From positions 1 through 35,800 of the forward strand of contig CAYQME010000022.1 of NCBI GenBank assembly GCA_964418645.1: 35,800 nucleotides of DNA, in the 5' to 3' direction. The notes beneath the pieces are model-generated. The model was given only the letters and a program-made list of their open reading frames with translations, was not told where the DNA came from and made no database searches. The position numbers and the translations under genes were made by a program. The stretch comes from JAADHG01 sp964418645 (GTDB lineage Bacteria; Bacteroidota; Bacteroidia; Flavobacteriales; Flavobacteriaceae). Each line of letters opens with the position of its first letter. Position 1 is the stretch's first letter. Shown piece after piece: positions 9,724 to 17,595 of the stretch.

Positions 9724-10221
9724 TTTCAATATTAATACTGTTATAGTTTTCCGTTACTCCACTTGACCAAACAATTTTCATATTACTTATAGTTGTTGCA
9801 TCCCCAAGTCCAAATTCAACTGGTAAACTATTAAAAGACCCTCTACCTGCACCTCCACTAACCTATTTTACTATAGTTATAGCATATCTGCTGTAACTTC
9901 AATTCTGGCACCAATTGCACTTCTATTGGAAGTTACGCCCTATAAATTAAAACTTACCCAATTATTAGAATTTGTTGAGTCATTTCTCCATAATAAAGTA
10001 TCAACTCCTGTATCTCCTGTATCTCCTGTAAGGCAAATATCCATATCGCCATCGTTATTATAATCTCCCCATGCTAAAGACCCAACTGGTTCTATATTAA
10101 ATGTAATACTAGCGGTTGCAGTAACATTTGTAAAAGCAACTTGAGATTGAAGTTCTATAAAATTAAAAATAACTATTTCTGCTTCATTTGTAGCTTCGAT
10201 TTGTAAAATTATAGCGTACTT
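9724..10221 (-). pseudogene. Remnant of a second VCBS/ASPIC-UnbV gene
   Basis: No intact gene lies here, but the minus strand still reads as an UnbV-family protein. From about 10221 downward one frame gives KYAIILQIEATNEAE, then VAFTNVTATASITF, then GSLAWGDYNNDGDMDICLTG (a VCBS loop) and LLWRNDSTNSNNWVSFNL. It then meets a TAG at 9940-9942 and continues GVTSNRSAIGARIEVTAD, the ASPIC/UnbV signature. After a frame change near 9880 and another TAG it resumes as SGGAGRGSFNSLPVEFGLGD and MKIVWSSGVTENYNSIN, ending against the stop of the upstream VCBS gene. Two stops and at least one frameshift make it non-functional unless they are sequence errors. The N-terminal part and signal peptide are missing, so it is a fragment. 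It is related to, but clearly diverged from, the intact neighbour. Confidence 0.8.
10005..10029. repeat. 9-bp tandem repeat inside the UnbV pseudogene
   Basis: CTCCTGTAT is repeated nearly three times in tandem. On the minus strand it encodes GDTGDTG just after the DYNNDGDMD loop, so it is an in-frame expansion of a loop in the ancestral protein. Confidence 0.7.
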
Positions 10222-10359
10222 TTATTGATAAGACTTGGATATTAATCATAAACAGATTTAAACTGTTATATAATAAATTTATGTCTCCCTTCTATATAAA
10301 AACTTATAGTATAAGCATAAAAAAAAATCAACTAAAGAAGTAGTGCTTTTATTAATGCT

Positions 10360-10367
10360 TATTTTTG
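10360..10367 (+). promoter_or_regulatory. -7-like box 4 bases from the rlmB start
   Basis: TATTTTTG matches the TAnnTTTG consensus exactly and ends 4 bases before the ATG at 10372. No good TTG lies at the matching -33 distance. If used, transcription would start at or next to the start codon. Confidence 0.4.
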
Positions 10368-10371
10368 CTGT

Positions 10372-11106
10372 ATGGAAAAAGAGACTAAAATATTTGGAAT
10401 TAGAGCTGTTATTGAAGCTATAAATTCTGAAAAAACAATAGATAAAGTATTTCTTCAAAAAGGTTTGCACAGTGAACTATTTAACGAATTAGAAAGTCTT
10501 GTACGAAAACATTCTATCAATGTTTCATATGTACCTGTTGAAAAATTAAATAGACTTTCTAATAAAAATCATCAAGGAGTCGTGGCTCAAATTTCTCCTA
10601 TAGATTTCTACGAAATTGATAGCTTAGTGTTGCGAGTTATTGAATCTAGGAAGACGCCCTTATTTTTACTTTTGGATCAAATAAGTGATGTTCGGAATTT
10701 TGGAGCTATCATTAGAACAGCCGAATGTACAGGCGTTGACGGTATTATCATTCAAAAAAAAGGCGGTGCTCCTATAAATGGAGATACTGTAAAAACTAGT
10801 GCTGGTGCGGTATTTAAAATTCCTGTTTGTAAAGTAGATCATATTAAAGATGCTATGTTCCATTTACAAGCATCTGGCATAAAAGTTATTGCAGCCACAG
10901 AGAAAACCGATAATACCATTTATGATGTGTCCTTTTCTGAACCTTGTGCAATAATTATGGGGTCAGAAGGTAAAGGTATTTCACCTTCTATTATAAAATT
11001 AGCTGATGACAGAGCGAAACTACCAATGTTTGGCGATATTGGGTCACTTAACGTTTCTGTAGCTTGTGGTGCATTTTTATATGAAGCTGTAAGACAGCGT
11101 CTTTAA
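10372..11106 (+). CDS. rlmB: 23S rRNA 2'-O-ribose methyltransferase, RlmB/TrmH (SpoU) family
   Basis: RlmB methylates the 2'-hydroxyl of a guanosine in 23S rRNA using S-adenosylmethionine. At 244 residues it has the usual length. An N-terminal substrate-binding domain (about 5-76, beginning KIFGIRAVIEAI) precedes a SPOUT methyltransferase domain. All three SpoU motifs are present: motif 1 DQISDVRNFGAIIRTAE (102-118) with the catalytic-type Asn109 and Arg115, motif 2 IIMGSEGKGIS (194-204), and motif 3 LPMFGDIGSLNVSVACG (217-233). The gene stands alone and converges on the rhomboid gene, with which it shares the stop region. Whether the target is G2251 or another site cannot be told from sequence, since TrmH-family paralogues are similar. 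Confidence 0.9.
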   Translation: MEKETKIFGIRAVIEAINSEKTIDKVFLQKGLHSELFNELESLVRKHSINVSYVPVEKLNRLSNKNHQGVVAQISPIDFYEIDSLVLRVIESRKTPLFLLLDQISDVRNFGAIIRTAECTGVDGIIIQKKGGAPINGDTVKTSAGAVFKIPVCKVDHIKDAMFHLQASGIKVIAATEKTDNTIYDVSFSEPCAIIMGSEGKGISPSIIKLADDRAKLPMFGDIGSLNVSVACGAFLYEAVRQRL

Positions 11107-11855
11107 TAATCTTTCTTTTTATTTTTAAAATGATAAGTAATTGTTATGGATTTCCGTTTAGGTAACTCCTGCTCTAGCTCTTCAAGGCTATCTATATTTT
11201 CAATAAAATTTCCGTCAACATCAAAATGCTTTAAAAAAGGGTCATCATCTTCATTATAATCTTCATGTTCCCAAGCATATCTTTTTGGCTTAGCTATGGA
11301 ATTTTTAAAAATTATAGCAAAAAATAATCCTACTAAAAGACCAGACAAATGTCCTTCCCAAGAAATCTCTGATTTTACTGGAAAGACATACCAAATCATA
11401 CTTCCATAAAGGAAAACTATTAAAAGAGACAACGCAATTAATCTAAAATGTTTTGCTAAAATACCTTTAAATAAAGTGAAACTCATTAAAACATAGATTA
11501 AACCACTAATACCAATATGGTATGCAGGTCTTCCAATACCCCAAGTTAAGAACCCTGAAAGAAGAATACCATAAAAAATGACTTTCCAAGCTATGGCTCT
11601 ATAGAAATAAAATAAAGCCATCGAAAGCACAAATAATGGAATAGTATTGTGGTACAGATGCTCAATATCTCCATGAATAAATGGGCTAAAAACAACTCCT
11701 CTTAAGCCCATTAAAGTTCTAGGATATATCCCTAAAAATGTAAAATCAAATCCAAAACGTACCTCAAACCAAAAGACAATCCAAATAACAAGAATAAACA
11801 AAATTGGATATCCTATTACTCCAGTCGAATACTTAAATTGGTCTTGATTATTCAT
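11103..11855 (-). CDS. Rhomboid-family intramembrane serine protease
   Basis: This multi-pass membrane protein of 250 residues cleaves transmembrane segments of other proteins within the lipid bilayer. The catalytic serine is in GISG (Ser117) and the partner histidine in EGHLSG (His169). HLYHN (His66/Asn70) matches the conserved oxyanion-side residues of transmembrane helix 2. Hydrophobic segments run at about 15-30, 70-88, 92-108, 114-130, 138-158 and 168-184. The C-terminal 60 residues are cytoplasmic, charged and acidic (EDYNEDDDPF), ending in a basic tail, an extension common in flavobacterial rhomboids. It is convergent with rlmB: TTAA at 11103-11106 provides both stops. Substrate unknown. 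Confidence 0.88.
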   Translation of the reverse strand: MNNQDQFKYSTGVIGYPILFILVIWIVFWFEVRFGFDFTFLGIYPRTLMGLRGVVFSPFIHGDIEHLYHNTIPLFVLSMALFYFYRAIAWKVIFYGILLSGFLTWGIGRPAYHIGISGLIYVLMSFTLFKGILAKHFRLIALSLLIVFLYGSMIWYVFPVKSEISWEGHLSGLLVGLFFAIIFKNSIAKPKRYAWEHEDYNEDDDPFLKHFDVDGNFIENIDSLEELEQELPKRKSITITYHFKNKKKDY

Positions 11856-12022
11856 TTACTTAAAATTATGTAAAAGATTGCAAATAACTAACCATTAATT
11901 GTTTTTATGATAAATTGTCATAACCTATATTATGTCTACAGTTAATTAGAACTCTGTTTTACTAGCAAAACACATATAACAGTTTTGTGATGATGAAACT
12001 TAGATTTCAAAAGAATTTACCT

Positions 12023-12030
12023 TAATTTTA
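12023..12030 (+). promoter_or_regulatory. -7-like box 4 bases from the rarA start
   Basis: TAATTTTA ends 4 bases before the ATG at 12035 and resembles TAnnTTTG with a terminal A. No TTG sits at a suitable -33 distance. The 179-base divergent gap between the rhomboid gene and rarA (11856-12034) holds nothing else I can name beyond short A/T inverted repeats. Confidence 0.3.
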
Positions 12031-12034
12031 CACT

Positions 12035-13312
12035 ATGAATGAGCCATTAGCTGAGCGTTTACGCCCTAAAATTTTAGATGAATTTATGAGTCAATCACAC
12101 TTGATTGGCCCAAAAGGTGCTTTAACACAACATATTAAGCAAGGCCTCATTCCTTCGTTGATTTTTTGGGGACCACCAGGGACTGGAAAAACGACTTTGG
12201 CTCATATTATTGCAACTACTTCAAAACGTCCCTTTTATGCGTTAAGTGCTATTAACTCTGGCGTAAAAGACATTCGTGATGTTATTGAAAAAGCAAAACA
12301 AAGTGGTGGTTTGTTTACAACTAAAAATCCTATTTTGTTTATTGATGAAATTCATAGATTTAGTAAATCTCAGCAAGATTCATTATTACAAGCTGTTGAA
12401 AAAGGTTGGGTAACACTAATTGGAGCTACTACTGAAAATCCTAGTTTTGAAGTTATTCCTGCATTACTATCTCGTTGTCAAGTCTATATTTTAAATCCAT
12501 TTGATAAGACCGATTTAGAAGCCCTTTTAAAACGTGCTATTGAAAAAGATGACATAATCTCCAAAAAGAATATAAAACTCGATGAAACGGAAGCTCTTTT
12601 AAGGCTTTCAGGTGGTGATGCCAGAAAATTATTGAATATTTTTGAGTTGATTGTTAACTCCTACAATTCTGAAAAAATAATAATCACCAACGATGCCGTA
12701 TTAAAAAGAATTCAAAATAATACTGTACGTTATGACAAAACTGGAGAGCAACATTATGATATTATTTCGGCATTTATTAAATCTATACGTGGTAGCGACC
12801 CTAACGCTGCGGTGTATTGGTTAGCCAGAATGATTGAAGGTGGTGAAGATGTAAAATTTATTGCACGCCGATTGCTAATTCTAGCAAGTGAAGATATTGG
12901 CAATGCCAACCCAACAGCATTGGTTATTGCTAATAGTACATTTCAATCGGTTACAACAATTGGGTATCCAGAATCAAGAATTATTTTAAGTCAATGTGCA
13001 ACATATTTAGCATGTTCTCCTAAAAGTAATACATCTTATCAAGCTATTAAAAATGCACAACAATTAGTTAAAGATACTGGAGATTTAAGTGTGCCACTGT
13101 CTATTAGAAACGCGCCGACAAAATTGATGAAAGAACTGGGCTATGCTGAAAATTATAAATATGCACACAACCATGAAAATAATTTTGCAATCCATGAGTT
13201 TTTACCTGATGCGATTAAAAGCACAAAACTCTATAATCCTGGAAATAATCCTCGTGAAAATGGGTTCCGTGAATTTTTAAAACAACGCTGGAAGGATAAG
13301 TATAATTATTAA
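12035..13312 (+). CDS. rarA: Replication-associated recombination protein A (RarA/MgsA AAA+ ATPase)
   Basis: RarA is an AAA+ ATPase related to clamp loaders that acts at stalled replication forks. The 425-residue length is normal. Walker A is GPPGTGKT (46-53), Walker B is LFIDEIHRFSKSQQD (101-115), sensor 1 is ATTENPS (131-137), and an SRC arginine-finger motif follows at about 147. The C-terminal half has the family's tetramerisation region (ISAFIKSIRGSDPNAAVYWLARM), RRLLILASEDIGNANP and a LKQRWK tail. The ATG at 12035 begins MNEPLAERLRPKILDEF, matching family starts. It converges on the downstream secreted-protein gene, sharing TTAA at 13309-13312. Confidence 0.95.
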   Translation: MNEPLAERLRPKILDEFMSQSHLIGPKGALTQHIKQGLIPSLIFWGPPGTGKTTLAHIIATTSKRPFYALSAINSGVKDIRDVIEKAKQSGGLFTTKNPILFIDEIHRFSKSQQDSLLQAVEKGWVTLIGATTENPSFEVIPALLSRCQVYILNPFDKTDLEALLKRAIEKDDIISKKNIKLDETEALLRLSGGDARKLLNIFELIVNSYNSEKIIITNDAVLKRIQNNTVRYDKTGEQHYDIISAFIKSIRGSDPNAAVYWLARMIEGGEDVKFIARRLLILASEDIGNANPTALVIANSTFQSVTTIGYPESRIILSQCATYLACSPKSNTSYQAIKNAQQLVKDTGDLSVPLSIRNAPTKLMKELGYAENYKYAHNHENNFAIHEFLPDAIKSTKLYNPGNNPRENGFREFLKQRWKDKYNY

Positions 13313-14154
13313 AATTTAATGTCTAATGTCTTAGTAACAGATTTGCCTTCAACTGAGTATTCCATAATCCAAACCTTTTTCTTTTTATAAATAATCCCTT
13401 TTTCATCTTTAATCGTATAAACATCTTTCATTCCCGTTTTTTGAATTACATATTCAATTTTATTAGTATTGCTATTAATTAATTCATAGCCATTAATAAT
13501 TGATTTAGCTTTTAAAAAACTTTCAGTTTCATTATTGTTTTTAACTGCTTCTGGGAAAGGGTATTCACTAATCTCTTCCTTTTTTTTAACAATATCCGCT
13601 TTTTCTTTATCTTCTTTTAATTCCTTTAATTTTGCTTTTAATTTTTCAACTTCTGCTTTAGCAGCAACAACTTTAGCCTCAGATACTTTATCATCAGCTC
13701 TTGAGATAATATCTTTATTAGGTGTGTAATGATAGTTTATGCCATCAAAAGATTCAAAAGCTTTATTTAATGCTTCTTTATAAGCAATATTATATTCCTT
13801 AACCTTAGATTCTCCAATTTTAGATTCAAAAATGATATTTCCATCGCAGTTTTTTAATATCACTTTTAATTTTGTTTTTAGCATACTATTTATATTTACC
13901 ACATCCGCTTTCAATGCAAGGCAATTGTTACTTTTATAATCACGCTCTTTTATTTCCTCTTGCATAAACGCATTTAATCCTTTTTTTCTTAAAAGAAATC
14001 TTGTAATCGTGTTTAATCTATAAGCGTCTTTTCCTTTTATAAATTCATAAAAATGTGGTACAACTACATACTTATAATTGTTTATACTAGACTGTGCTTT
14101 CGCAAAAAAAACAGGTCCTAAAACTAGAATTAATGTAACAACAGTTTTTTTCAT
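13309..14154 (-). CDS. Secreted flavobacterial protein with coiled coil, function unknown
   Basis: This 281-residue protein has a clear Sec signal, MKKTVVTLILVLGPVFFAKAQ, cleaved after Ala20. The mature N-terminal domain begins NNYKYVVVPHFYEFIKGKDA and runs to about 145. It contains two cysteines (78, 103) that could pair and alternating beta strands, as in a family of flavobacterial periplasmic proteins I recognise but cannot name. Residues 157-195 are strongly charged and alanine-rich (AKVVAAKAEVEKLKAKLKEL) and predict a coiled coil. The C-terminal 65 residues look like a small beta domain ending in SVTKTLDIKF. No enzyme motif is visible. It lies upstream of nothing in its direction and is probably monocistronic. 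Confidence 0.75.
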   Translation of the reverse strand: MKKTVVTLILVLGPVFFAKAQSSINNYKYVVVPHFYEFIKGKDAYRLNTITRFLLRKKGLNAFMQEEIKERDYKSNNCLALKADVVNINSMLKTKLKVILKNCDGNIIFESKIGESKVKEYNIAYKEALNKAFESFDGINYHYTPNKDIISRADDKVSEAKVVAAKAEVEKLKAKLKELKEDKEKADIVKKKEEISEYPFPEAVKNNNETESFLKAKSIINGYELINSNTNKIEYVIQKTGMKDVYTIKDEKGIIYKKKKVWIMEYSVEGKSVTKTLDIKF

Positions 14155-14205
14155 TAGTTTCTATTTATTGCTATTAGTTGAGAATTGTAAATATACATTT
14201 TGTTT

Positions 14206-14895
14206 CTATAAATATTGTTTTAACTCAAGCAGATTATCTACCTGCTTAACACCAGTATCCAAGATCTCATTATGGTAATTAAAACAAATGGCGTCTAAAC
14301 CTATATTTAAAGCCCCTTGCACATCGGCTTCTAAATTATCTCCTATCATGATACTATTTTTTGTGTTTGCTTTTGCTACGCTTAAGGCATGGTTAAATAT
14401 TTTAGGATTTGGCTTTTTTACACCAACCATTTCAGAGTTAGTTACCGTACTAAAAAAACGATTAATGTTTGAGTTGTTTAATTTACCATGTTGTACTTCT
14501 TTAAAACCATTGGTAATAATATGAAGCTGGTATTTTTGATGTAAATATTCTAATATCTCCATAGTACCTTCAAACAAATTATTAAATGTGCATAAGTATG
14601 TTATATAATCGTCAGAAAGTTTATAAATCATACTCCGCTTCACTTTAATTTGCAATATATTAAAAGCATCGTCAAGGCGTCCATAACGCAATTTGTCTTT
14701 GTCAATTTTCTCTTCTCTATATAGTTTCCAATACCTAACGTTAATAGGCACATAAACCTCCAAAAAAGCATCAATATTAATCTCTAAATTATTGATATTA
14801 AATATTTTCTCGAATGTTAATGCTGAGTTTTTATCAAAATCCCAAAGTGTGTGGTCTAAATCAAAAAAAATGTGAGAAATATTATTAATCTTCAT
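14206..14895 (-). CDS. yjjG: HAD-superfamily hydrolase, YjjG-like noncanonical pyrimidine nucleotidase
   Basis: This HAD phosphatase of 229 residues probably dephosphorylates (noncanonical) nucleoside monophosphates. HAD motif I is FFDLDHTLWDFD (10-21), with the nucleophile Asp12 and acid Asp14. Motif II is in HIITNGF, motif III is the Lys of KKPNPKIF, and motif IV is MIGDNLEADVQGA. The tryptophan after DHTL and the cap helix between motifs I and II are typical of the YjjG subgroup. The start ATG overlaps the last 11 bases of the deacetylase-like gene upstream, so the two are translationally linked. Subfamily assignment is good; substrate is inference. Confidence 0.85.
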   Translation of the reverse strand: MKINNISHIFFDLDHTLWDFDKNSALTFEKIFNINNLEINIDAFLEVYVPINVRYWKLYREEKIDKDKLRYGRLDDAFNILQIKVKRSMIYKLSDDYITYLCTFNNLFEGTMEILEYLHQKYQLHIITNGFKEVQHGKLNNSNINRFFSTVTNSEMVGVKKPNPKIFNHALSVAKANTKNSIMIGDNLEADVQGALNIGLDAICFNYHNEILDTGVKQVDNLLELKQYL

Positions 14896-16186
14896 TTGTA
14901 GAATCTAAAATTAAAGTAAATAACTCTTTAAAACCTTTCCAACGCTTTTCATCACTAAATGTATAGTTATGAAAAACTGGTGTGAAAGTACCATTTACTT
15001 GTTTTACTTCATTTATAATTTTAAGGAGTGTTTCCTTTTTATCTAATAACGACTTTTGCTTAAGTAGCACAAAATCCATGACTTGAAATGTGTTTATGAG
15101 TAATGGGGTTTGTATTTCATAATCTATGTCATAAAACAAAAAAGGAGTACATGTTCCTGCTCTAAACCCAATGGCATTAATATAACCCATTGTATAATCT
15201 TCTTTAATCTCTAACTCGATTAAATTGCGATACATATATGGTAAATTTAATTTTGAAAACGAATTTCTAGAAGCTTCTAAAGAGGTGTTAATTATACCTT
15301 CCATGTTTGTTTTTTCTTCTTTTAAAATACTAAAGTCTTCTAAAGCAAAATAAGATGCCTTTAACCCTACTCTACAATAATCTGCTACCAATTTAATTAA
15401 AGACACAAACTTTTTCTTATTGACATTTATATTTTTATCATAAGTGGTAAAATCGCCAATTAGAAAGAAAACCGTAAACTTACTCTTTGTATGTTTTTGC
15501 ATATTGGTTAACCACTTAAACGTGTCATAAGGGTCTCTTTTAAACCGCAACAATACAAGAAAGCGTTGGTATAACTGTTTTATTTTAAACCTGAATATAT
15601 CGCTTAAAGTCCCTCCGATGGTTCGCATTAACCCTTTTTGCTTAAAATAATATGCTGTGGGTACATCAATTACAGGTTTTATATTATATCTTCTGGTATT
15701 GAATTTAAAATCTGGAAATTGTTGTTGTAAGGCAGCTTTAAATTTTTGAGCCCAAATATCGACTACTGGTTGGTGTAAAAAATCATGCTTAAAGGCCAAA
15801 CTATCGTTGGGGGTAAAACGCCCATACTCATCCTTAACATGAGGCAAATACTCCTCATATCGGCTCAATAAATAAAAAGATGCTGCAAAAATATCAAACG
15901 GAATTGCGCTCTTTTCTCCATTATAAAAAAAGCATTTGGTATGTTCCCATTCTTGCACTTGAATACTAACATCAGACAAACCCTGCTCAAACAAAATATC
16001 ATGACTTTTTACATGAAACTCGTTTCCTAACGCTTGCCTTGAATAAGACATTTTTAAACTATCATGTGCAATAAATTCTTCAACAGTAGTTGTAAAAGAT
16101 ACTGGAACATCTAAAATTCGTTTACATATATGCTTGAAAATGTAATTTAACCGAGGTGTTATTTTATGAGTATAAACTAATAGCAT
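14885..16186 (-). CDS. Polysaccharide-deacetylase-like protein with missing metal ligands
   Basis: This 433-residue protein has an N-terminal region (1-165) typical of a flavobacterial deacetylase family, then a NodB-like domain to the end. Family landmarks include PFDIFAASFYLLSRYEEY (97-114), LPYMYRNLIELEIKEDYTMG (315-334), FRAGTCTPFLFYDID (341-355) and NGTFTPVFHN (398-407). However, where related proteins have DxD (metal-binding), this one has DVP (174-176). Where they have GxHPSY, it has GLKASY (274-279), and where they have SRQH(F/Y), it has SRNSF (306-310). From memory of the family these changes remove most metal ligands, so it may be a pseudoenzyme or use another chemistry. It overlaps yjjG by 11 bases. 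No signal peptide is apparent. Confidence 0.75.
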   Translation of the reverse strand: MLLVYTHKITPRLNYIFKHICKRILDVPVSFTTTVEEFIAHDSLKMSYSRQALGNEFHVKSHDILFEQGLSDVSIQVQEWEHTKCFFYNGEKSAIPFDIFAASFYLLSRYEEYLPHVKDEYGRFTPNDSLAFKHDFLHQPVVDIWAQKFKAALQQQFPDFKFNTRRYNIKPVIDVPTAYYFKQKGLMRTIGGTLSDIFRFKIKQLYQRFLVLLRFKRDPYDTFKWLTNMQKHTKSKFTVFFLIGDFTTYDKNINVNKKKFVSLIKLVADYCRVGLKASYFALEDFSILKEEKTNMEGIINTSLEASRNSFSKLNLPYMYRNLIELEIKEDYTMGYINAIGFRAGTCTPFLFYDIDYEIQTPLLINTFQVMDFVLLKQKSLLDKKETLLKIINEVKQVNGTFTPVFHNYTFSDEKRWKGFKELFTLILDSTNED

Positions 16187-16196
16187 TAACTTAAAT

Positions 16197-16230
16197 AAAT
16201 TCCAAAGTTTAAAAATACAAATTCCAAAGT
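16197..16230. repeat. Two 12-bp direct repeats upstream of the deacetylase-like gene
   Basis: AAATTCCAAAGT occurs at 16197-16208 and again at 16219-16230, a 22-base period or two helical turns. On the minus strand the repeats lie 11-44 bases before the start of the deacetylase-like gene, where a promoter or operator would be. The 104-base gap between this gene and radC is otherwise unremarkable. Confidence 0.55.
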
Positions 16231-16290
16231 GCTTATATCTTTAATTCATTAAAATAAATAATTGAGATTTGTTGGGTTTAATCTGTGATT

Positions 16291-16989
16291 TTATATTAAC
16301 CCTTTGTCTGCAAAGCTAAAGTATGCTTTTTCTGTGACGATTAAATGATCCAACACTTTTATATCTAAACTTTCTCCTGCAGCTTTTAATTTTTGAGTTA
16401 ATTGCTTATCAGCTTCACTTAGTTTCAAGGTTCCTGAAGGATGGTTATGCACCAAAATAATTCCTGTAGCTCCAACTTCTAAAGCTTTTTTTAAGACTAA
16501 CCTTACATCTACTAATGTTCCTGTAATTCCGCCTTTACTAAGCTGGTCTTTTTGAATAACCTTATTGGAGTTATTCATATAAATAATCCAGAACTCTTCA
16601 TGAGGTAATTCACCCAAAATGGGTTGCATCAATTCAAAAACAGACTTGCTCGAGGTTATTTTTTGTTGGTACAATGCATCTTCTCCTCGCCTACGTCGTC
16701 CCAACTCCATAGCCGCAACAATAGTAATGGCTTTAGCTTCACCAATACCTTTAAAATCCATGAGCTGCTTTATGGAGAGCTTTCCCAACGCATTTAAGTT
16801 GTTATCAACACTCGCTAAAACTCGCTTACATAAATCTACGGCACTTTCTTGCCTATTACCAGAACCAATTAAAATAGCCACAAGTTCAGCATCACTTAAG
16901 GCAGCTTTCCCTTTATCTCTCAATTTTTCACGTGGTTGATCGTCTTGCGACCAGTTTTTTATTGAAAACGATGTTGGTTTTTCTGACAT
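16291..16989 (-). CDS. radC: RadC/YeeS family JAB-domain protein
   Basis: RadC-family proteins combine a helix-hairpin-helix region with a JAB1/MPN (JAMM) metalloprotease-like domain; despite the historical name, a DNA-repair role is unproven. The 232-residue product has UPF0758-type N-terminal residues 10-105 (PREKLRDKGKAALSDAELVA, LMDFKGIGEAKAITIVAAME). The JAB domain follows, with intact zinc ligands HNHPSG (His181, His183) and Asp194 in LSEAD. It is divergent from the DUF1569 gene across only 46 bases and is followed in the same direction by the deacetylase-like gene after 104 bases. Confidence 0.92.
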   Translation of the reverse strand: MSEKPTSFSIKNWSQDDQPREKLRDKGKAALSDAELVAILIGSGNRQESAVDLCKRVLASVDNNLNALGKLSIKQLMDFKGIGEAKAITIVAAMELGRRRRGEDALYQQKITSSKSVFELMQPILGELPHEEFWIIYMNNSNKVIQKDQLSKGGITGTLVDVRLVLKKALEVGATGIILVHNHPSGTLKLSEADKQLTQKLKAAGESLDIKVLDHLIVTEKAYFSFADKGLI

Positions 16990-16993
16990 TTAG

Positions 16994-17024
16994 TAAATAT
17001 AATTATTGTAAATTTCAGAAGCAA
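16994..17024 (-). promoter_or_regulatory. Promoter of radC, possibly giving a leaderless mRNA
   Basis: On the minus strand TTG (17024-17022) is followed by 20 bases and then TATATTTA (17001-16994), a good Bacteroidota -33/-7 pair. The -7 box ends 4 bases before the radC ATG, so the predicted transcript start would lie at or next to the start codon. Confidence 0.45.
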
Positions 17025-17035
17025 AAAAACTGTAT

Positions 17036-17491
17036 ATGAAATCATTATTTGAACCTGAAACACACCAAGACATTTTAATTAGAATTGAAAAATTAAACGA
17101 AAACACACAAGCACAATGGGGAAAAATGGATGTTGCCCAAATGCTTAAACATTGTCAATTAACTTTGGAGATTGCAAATGGAAAACGACAAATGAAAGCA
17201 ACAGGAGGTTTTTTTTTAAAAAAAATGGTCTTTAAGGCTATTAAACCCATGATGTATAATGACAAACCTTGGAAACATAACCTTGGAACTGCCAAAGAAT
17301 TGATAATTGCAGATTCCTATACTTTTGAAACCGAAAAAAATAATATCGTAAATCTTATTAATGAATTTGTGGGTAAAAGAGAAATTAATAATTGGCCTTT
17401 ACATCCACTATTTGGGCATTTTACTACTGAACAACGTGGACAAATGCAATACAAACATTTAGACCATCATTTAACACAATTTGGAGTATGA
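17036..17491 (+). CDS. DUF1569 family protein (DinB-like fold)
   Basis: This small cytoplasmic protein of 151 residues resembles the DUF1569 family of DinB-like four-helix proteins. Visible landmarks are WGKMDVAQMLKHCQ (28-41) and the C-terminal HPLFGHFTTEQRGQMQYKHLDHHL..FGV. The histidines of the former motif and of KHLDHHL are the ones expected to bind metal in DinB-like folds. Function is unknown; some relatives are fused to or grouped with thiol-dependent enzymes. It is divergent from radC. Confidence 0.8.
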   Translation: MKSLFEPETHQDILIRIEKLNENTQAQWGKMDVAQMLKHCQLTLEIANGKRQMKATGGFFLKKMVFKAIKPMMYNDKPWKHNLGTAKELIIADSYTFETEKNNIVNLINEFVGKREINNWPLHPLFGHFTTEQRGQMQYKHLDHHLTQFGV

Positions 17492-17575
17492 CTTCTATTT
17501 TCGGTTAAGTATTGTCATATCTAACGCAATCGAAATGCAGTCGAGAACAAAATAAACATTAACTAAAATGAAAAG

Positions 17576-17595
17576 ATTTCTGCCTTCGCAGGAAT
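17576..17595. repeat. Short palindromic element overlapping the PaiB-like start
   Basis: ATTTCTGC (17576-17583) pairs with GCAGGAAT (17588-17595) with one G-T pair around CTTC. The form TTCCTGC-GAAG-GCAGGAA resembles short REP-like hairpins common between flavobacterial genes. The start codon of the next gene (17594) lies in its right arm. The preceding 17492-17575 also contains TCGAAATGCAGTCGA, a second short TCGA-bounded motif. Confidence 0.55.
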
